16,552 bases of DNA, taken from positions 1 to 16,552 of the forward strand of contig JANLPG010000134.1 of assembly GCA_031367105.1 (NCBI GenBank), given 5' to 3'. The notes under the pieces are model-generated. The model was not told the DNA's origin. It worked only from the letters and a program-made list of their open reading frames with translations, and made no database searches. A program made the translations under genes and the position numbers. This document shows, in pieces, positions 13,999-16,552 of the stretch (position 1 is the stretch's first letter; each line of letters starts with the position of its first letter). The DNA is from Palsa-1233 sp031367105. Its GTDB lineage: Bacteria; Gemmatimonadota; Gemmatimonadetes; Gemmatimonadales; GWC2-71-9.

Positions 13999-14784
13999 CT
14001 AGTCGCGCTTGCCATCCTGATTCTCGTCCTCGAAGGCGTGGAACGAGGCCCGGATGTTCTGTTCCACACGCTGACGACTCTGCTGCGACAGCGCGCTCGG
14101 GTTCAGCAGCGCCCCGCCACCCTGCGCGACAAACCATCCGCGGACATCGAGCTGCAGCGTGAGACTCTTCGTCCCTCCCACCGTCAGCACGATCGGGGTG
14201 GCGAACTCCGTCTCCACTTCGGTCGTGAGGTCGGTTGTGAAGGCGAACGGCAATCCGTTGAAGGTACCCGCCACCTTGATGCTGACCCCGGCAAAATCGG
14301 GGTTCGCAGCCACGAAGGCGGCGTCGGAAGAGTTCGAGGTCGGCTTGTGGATCTGCATATCGAGCTCGTGATAGCTGCCCGCGGGCAAATCCACGGAGAA
14401 GGTGGAGACGACACCTTCGGTCATCGGCGGATCAAGGAGCAGTGGGCCGAGCTTCAGGTTCGGGCAGTCCGCGGTCTCGTCGGAGTCGGCATCCTTCCCC
14501 GAGCCGTCGGCCGAGGTGAGCACCGGCGTGGGGCAGCTCCCGTTGGTGCGTTCGAACTTGAGCTTCCGCGCAACCAGCTGGACCCGGGTGATAACCAGGA
14601 CGTCAGCGCCCAGCGTGACCGTAACACCTGGGGTTAGCAGGGAAGCACCGAAGCCGCCCGTGGGAGTAGTCGAGAGCCGGAAGTTGAGCCGACCGGTCGC
14701 GCCGTCCGACGATCCAGTGCTCGAACAGCCGGCGGCGGAGAGCACGAGGGCGAGCGCGGTTGTGGCTTGAAGTAATGATCGCAT
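13999..14784 (-). CDS. Secreted lipoprotein of unknown function with terminal Ca-loop-like motif
   Basis: A 261-residue protein with a lipoprotein signal peptide: basic MRS, a hydrophobic stretch, then LSAAGC with predicted lipidated C20. It should be anchored in a membrane facing the periplasm or surface. The mature part is beta-rich and threonine/serine-rich. GRLNFRLSTTP (31-41), ADVLVITRVQLVARKLKFER (60-79), LGPLLLDPP (112-120) and FSVDLPAGSYHELDMQIHKP (129-148) suggest a beta-sandwich of the kind seen in DUF4382-like lipoproteins, though I do not claim that assignment. C84 and C107 bracket an acidic loop (DGSGKDADSDE). The last nine residues are DENQDGKRD (253-261), matching the DxNxDGxxD calcium-loop pattern of EF-hands and dockerins. 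ATG 14784 is supported by AGGAG six bases upstream. An in-frame upstream start at 14874 is rejected because it would bury the signal peptide. Confidence 0.8.
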   Translation of the reverse strand: MRSLLQATTALALVLSAAGCSSTGSSDGATGRLNFRLSTTPTGGFGASLLTPGVTVTLGADVLVITRVQLVARKLKFERTNGSCPTPVLTSADGSGKDADSDETADCPNLKLGPLLLDPPMTEGVVSTFSVDLPAGSYHELDMQIHKPTSNSSDAAFVAANPDFAGVSIKVAGTFNGLPFAFTTDLTTEVETEFATPIVLTVGGTKSLTLQLDVRGWFVAQGGGALLNPSALSQQSRQRVEQNIRASFHAFEDENQDGKRD

Positions 14785-14810
14785 AGCAAACTCCTGAGTG
14801 GGCAGTGACT

Positions 14811-14828
14811 CGTTCCTTGATGGGAACG
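14811..14828 (-). repeat. Short palindrome in the lipoprotein 5' region
   Basis: CGTTCC (14811-14816), TTGATG loop, GGAACG (14823-14828): a perfect 6-bp inverted repeat about 26 bases upstream of the lipoprotein start. It could be a hairpin in the leader or a small operator. No other copy is seen in the window. Confidence 0.35.
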
Positions 14829-14929
14829 ACCCCCGGGCCCTCTTGGCACACACACAGCCGGAGAGCCAAAGCACAGCGGGATGGCCTTACCGGACTCCAA
14901 AGCCGTCCCTCGTTCCGCAACGCGACGGT

Positions 14930-14954
14930 GCTGACAAGTAATTGGACAGTCAGC
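14930..14954. repeat. Inverted repeat between cysK and the lipoprotein gene
   Basis: GCTGAC (14930-14935) and GTCAGC (14949-14954) flank a 13-base AT-richer centre. The site lies about 50 bases after the cysK stop and 145 bases before the lipoprotein start. It could be a weak hairpin ending cysK transcription or an operator. The rest of the 223-bp gap (14785-15007) shows no gene; I could not identify a strong promoter there. Confidence 0.3.
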
Positions 14955-15007
14955 AGCGATAGCTGTGTGGTAGTATCGGCATTGCAGGCCGCGACCTGAT
15001 CCCCCCG

Positions 15008-15946
15008 CTACACCTCGTCCGATCCCTCGTTGATCCCCTCGAAGAGAAAGGTGGAGAGGTAGCGCTCGCCGGTATCGGGGAGCATCGCCAGCAGCACCGA
15101 TCCCTCGGGCGCCTGTTCGGCGACTTTGCGTGCGGCAGCAAAGGTGCCGCCGGAGGAGATCCCGCAAAAGATTCCCTCTTGCGTCGCCAGCGCGCGGGCG
15201 GTGTCGCGCGCGTCGAGGTCGCTCACGGTGACGATCTCGTCGCAGAGGGTGCGGTCGAGCACCGAGCCGACGAAGTCGGGTGTCCATCCCTGGATCTTGT
15301 GGGGGTTCCACTCTTTTCCGGAGAGGAGTGCCGCCCCCTCCGGCTCGGTCGCAATGATCTTGATGTCGGGGCGCGCCCGCTTGAGCATATCGCCAGCACC
15401 GGTGAGCGTCCCTCCGGTGCCGTAGCCGGTGATCCAGAAGTCGAGTCGCTTTCCGGCGAAGTCGCGGAGGATCTCGGGGCCGGTGGTGTTGCGATGGTAT
15501 TCGGGGTTGGCGGGGTTGTCGAACTGGCGGGTCAGGAACCAGCCGTGGGCGGCGGCGAGTTCCTCCGCCCGCTTCACCATCCCGCTGCCGCGTTCCGCGG
15601 CCGGAGTGAGGATCACCTTCGCGCCGAGGATCCGCATCAACTTGCGGCGTTCGACCGAGAAGGAGTCTGCCATCACGGCGACGAAGGGATAGCCCTTGAC
15701 GGCGCAGACCATCGCGAGGGCGATCCCGGTATTGCCCGAGGTCGCCTCGACCACGGTCTGCCCCGGCCGGAGGAGGCCGCGGCGCTCGGCGTCCTCGATG
15801 ATGCCGATCGCGAGCCGGTCTTTCACGGAGGAAAGCGGGTTGAACGCCTCGCATTTGACATACATCGTGACGTGCCTGGGGGCGAGCTTGTTGATCCGGA
15901 CGATCGGGGTGTTGCCGATGGTGCCGAGAATATTTTCGTGAAGCAC
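15008..15946 (-). CDS. cysK: Cysteine synthase (O-acetylserine sulfhydrylase)
   Basis: A 312-residue PLP enzyme of fold type II, making L-cysteine and acetate from O-acetylserine and sulfide in the cytosol. The Schiff-base lysine is K42 in NPLSSVKDRLA. The substrate loop is EATSGNTGIALA (67-78), the phosphate-binding loop GYGTGGTLTG (174-183), and CGISSGG (261-267) and LPDTGERYLST (289-299) are conserved. Usual CysK proteins read MPETMSLERR in the allosteric region; here it is MADSFSVERRKLMRILGAKV (91-110), a mild variation. Start is GTG 15946, with GAGG about ten bases upstream. Cystathionine beta-synthase-like or O-phosphoserine-using relatives share the motifs, so the exact acceptor is inferred. 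Cysteine supply supports thiol-based metal tolerance, but this looks like an ordinary housekeeping gene transcribed away from the tRNA. Confidence 0.94.
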   Translation of the reverse strand: MLHENILGTIGNTPIVRINKLAPRHVTMYVKCEAFNPLSSVKDRLAIGIIEDAERRGLLRPGQTVVEATSGNTGIALAMVCAVKGYPFVAVMADSFSVERRKLMRILGAKVILTPAAERGSGMVKRAEELAAAHGWFLTRQFDNPANPEYHRNTTGPEILRDFAGKRLDFWITGYGTGGTLTGAGDMLKRARPDIKIIATEPEGAALLSGKEWNPHKIQGWTPDFVGSVLDRTLCDEIVTVSDLDARDTARALATQEGIFCGISSGGTFAAARKVAEQAPEGSVLLAMLPDTGERYLSTFLFEGINEGSDEV

Positions 15947-16096
15947 GGGCGGACCTCGTGGGAGGAAGCGTGGCTGGCGGCTGGGCGCGGGACGCCTCTG
16001 AGCTTAAGGCCGGCGACGACTCCCCGGAACCGGAGGGTTTCGGGACGGCGGTAGCGCCGGGGGCGGGGGCGGGGCATATTAGGCGCCGCAGGAGTG

Positions 16097-16170
16097 GGGT
16101 CCGTAGCTCAGCTGGATAGAGCGCTTGCCTCCGGAGCAAGAGGTCGCGCGTTCGAATCGCGCCGGGCCCA
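16097..16170 (+). tRNA. tRNA-Arg (anticodon CCG)
   Basis: A full cloverleaf can be drawn. The acceptor GGGTCCG (16097-16103) pairs with CGGGCCC (16163-16169), with one G-T pair. The D arm is GCTC/GAGC, the anticodon stem CTTGC/GCAAG encloses loop CTCCGGA with anticodon CCG at 16131-16133, and the T arm is GCGCG-TTCGAAT-CGCGC. The discriminator base is A at 16170, and the CCA end is not encoded. It reads CGG arginine codons. A T-run follows directly, then a terminator. Its 3' end faces a recombinase fragment, as in tRNA-integrated islands. Confidence 0.97.
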
Positions 16171-16185
16171 TTTTTGTAACTGATT

Positions 16186-16220
16186 GCCCCGCTTGTGCTT
16201 CGCGCACTCGCGGGGCTTTT
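16186..16220 (+). terminator. Rho-independent terminator of the tRNA gene
   Basis: GCCCCGC (16186-16192) pairs with GCGGGGC (16210-16216). An inner GTGC/GCAC pair continues the stem around a TTCGC loop, and TTTT (16217-16220) follows. It lies 15 bases after the tRNA, and it also sits beyond the recombinase 3' end on the other strand. Confidence 0.85.
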
Positions 16221-16243
16221 CGTCAGCAGCATTTCGTGCTTGG

Positions 16244-16267
16244 GGTGTCCGTTAGGGTGTCCGTTGG
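16244..16267. repeat. Tandem 12-bp repeat near the integration junction
   Basis: GGTGTCCGTTAG (16244-16255) is followed directly by GGTGTCCGTTGG (16256-16267), 11 of 12 bases identical. The pair lies between the tRNA terminator and the recombinase stop, where arm-type recombinase sites are often found. Function is inferred from place only. Confidence 0.6.
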
Positions 16268-16278
16268 TGCTGGAACCC

Positions 16279-16539
16279 TCACCCCTCGTACACTCGACGG
16301 TTCGCCTGAGCGGCTCGCATCGCGTCCTCGCTGGGGCGCTGATAGCACTTCACCACCGTCATCGGATCCTTCCAGCCGCCCAGGTCGCAACGGTCTCGCA
16401 ATCCAACGTGGCGCAGCGCTGACGCAATGTTGCGCCTGAAGGCGTGCCACCCTCTGCCCTTCTCACGCTCGAAACCGGCGAGCGCCTCTGCCCGTCGCTT
16501 CGAATCGCGAGCGAGGTACTCATTGGTTTCTACGCCGCC
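16279..16539 (-). pseudogene. Tyrosine recombinase (integrase), C-terminal remnant
   Basis: The minus-strand frame gives 86 codons ending at TGA 16281-16279. It contains the last part of a tyrosine recombinase catalytic domain: GWHAFRRNIASALRHVGLRD with the HxxR box (H32, R35), then DLGGWKDPMTVVKCYQRPSE with W56 and the nucleophile Y66. The first catalytic arginine and all N-terminal domains are missing. An in-frame TGA at 16542-16540 closes this frame, and the other two minus-strand frames also carry stops within the last 35 bases of the window. The protein therefore cannot continue intact beyond the edge unless the sequence has errors. It points toward the 3' end of tRNA-Arg, the usual orientation for integrases that use tRNA attachment sites. 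Likely a decayed island or prophage integrase. Confidence 0.8.
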
Positions 16540-16552
16540 TCAAACTGTTGAA

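Noticed and set aside
13999..14874. Longer form of the lipoprotein starting at 14874
   Set aside because: It would place 30 residues before a textbook lipoprotein signal peptide; ATG 14784 has AGGAG at good spacing.
15179..16054. Plus-strand open frame of 291 codons
   Set aside because: Antisense to cysK; no motif, and cysK on the other strand is certain.
14634..16232. Minus-strand open frame of 532 codons spanning cysK, the tRNA and the lipoprotein start
   Set aside because: Out of frame with cysK, runs through the tRNA, and is Arg/Pro-rich without domains; a GC-rich artefact.
1..16552. CRISPR arrays, rRNA genes, complete insertion sequences or riboswitches
   Set aside because: I saw no spaced repeats, rRNA segments, intact transposase or conserved riboswitch cores in reading the window.

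Overview
This is a GC-rich (by eye well above 60%) stretch from a Gram-negative-type bacterium. It encodes an outer-membrane efflux channel, a periplasmic adaptor, an RND pump and a secreted lipoprotein. Several genes lack a Shine-Dalgarno sequence and GTG/TTG starts are common. The lipoprotein style and codon use recall Gemmatimonadota or similar soil and water phyla, but there is no marker gene, so this is a low-confidence inference.

Layout. (1) 1-3098, minus strand: an arsenic resistance operon in the order arsR (thiol-type repressor), arsM (As(III) S-adenosylmethionine methyltransferase), acr3 (arsenite efflux permease), then a calcineurin-like metallophosphoesterase that runs off the left edge. 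Two near-identical palindromes, one over the arsR promoter and one just before arsM, look like ArsR operators. No arsenate reductase is visible. (2) 3099-3550: non-coding, with a decayed C-terminal scrap of an IS3-type transposase. (3) 3563-4336, plus: a TauE/SafE-type permease. (4) 4567-6657, plus: a heavy-metal-type two-component pair (OmpR/PhoB-class regulator and sensor kinase). (5) 6664-13797, plus: a regulator-box-like element, then a TolC-type outer-membrane lipoprotein, an HlyD-type adaptor that seems to lack the alpha-helical hairpin, a heavy-metal RND pump, a 33-codon ORF with a perfect ribosome binding site, and an Nramp-superfamily transporter. The last cistrons are joined by stop/start overlaps, possibly ending in a 54-codon His-rich ORF. 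(6) 13909-13983: two strong hairpins between convergent genes. (7) 13999-15946, minus: a lipoprotein with a terminal Ca-loop-like motif, and cysteine synthase. (8) 16097-16552: tRNA-Arg(CCG), a rho-independent terminator, a 12-bp tandem repeat and the 3' end of a tyrosine recombinase pointing at the tRNA. This looks like the scar or edge of a tRNA-targeted genomic island, and the recombinase is broken in all three frames near the window edge.

How the parts fit. The left block handles As(III): sensing, methylation and export. The middle block is a sensor-regulated tripartite efflux pump whose visible residues argue against the Cu/Ag subclass, coupled to an Nramp-like carrier with non-canonical metal-site motifs. 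Together with the IS scrap and tRNA/integrase junction, the window reads as a metal-resistance accessory region next to housekeeping genes (cysK, tRNA). The points most worth checking are the hairpin-less adaptor, the overlap-coupled chain of small ORFs with the Nramp-like gene, and the leaderless arsR with its duplicated operator.
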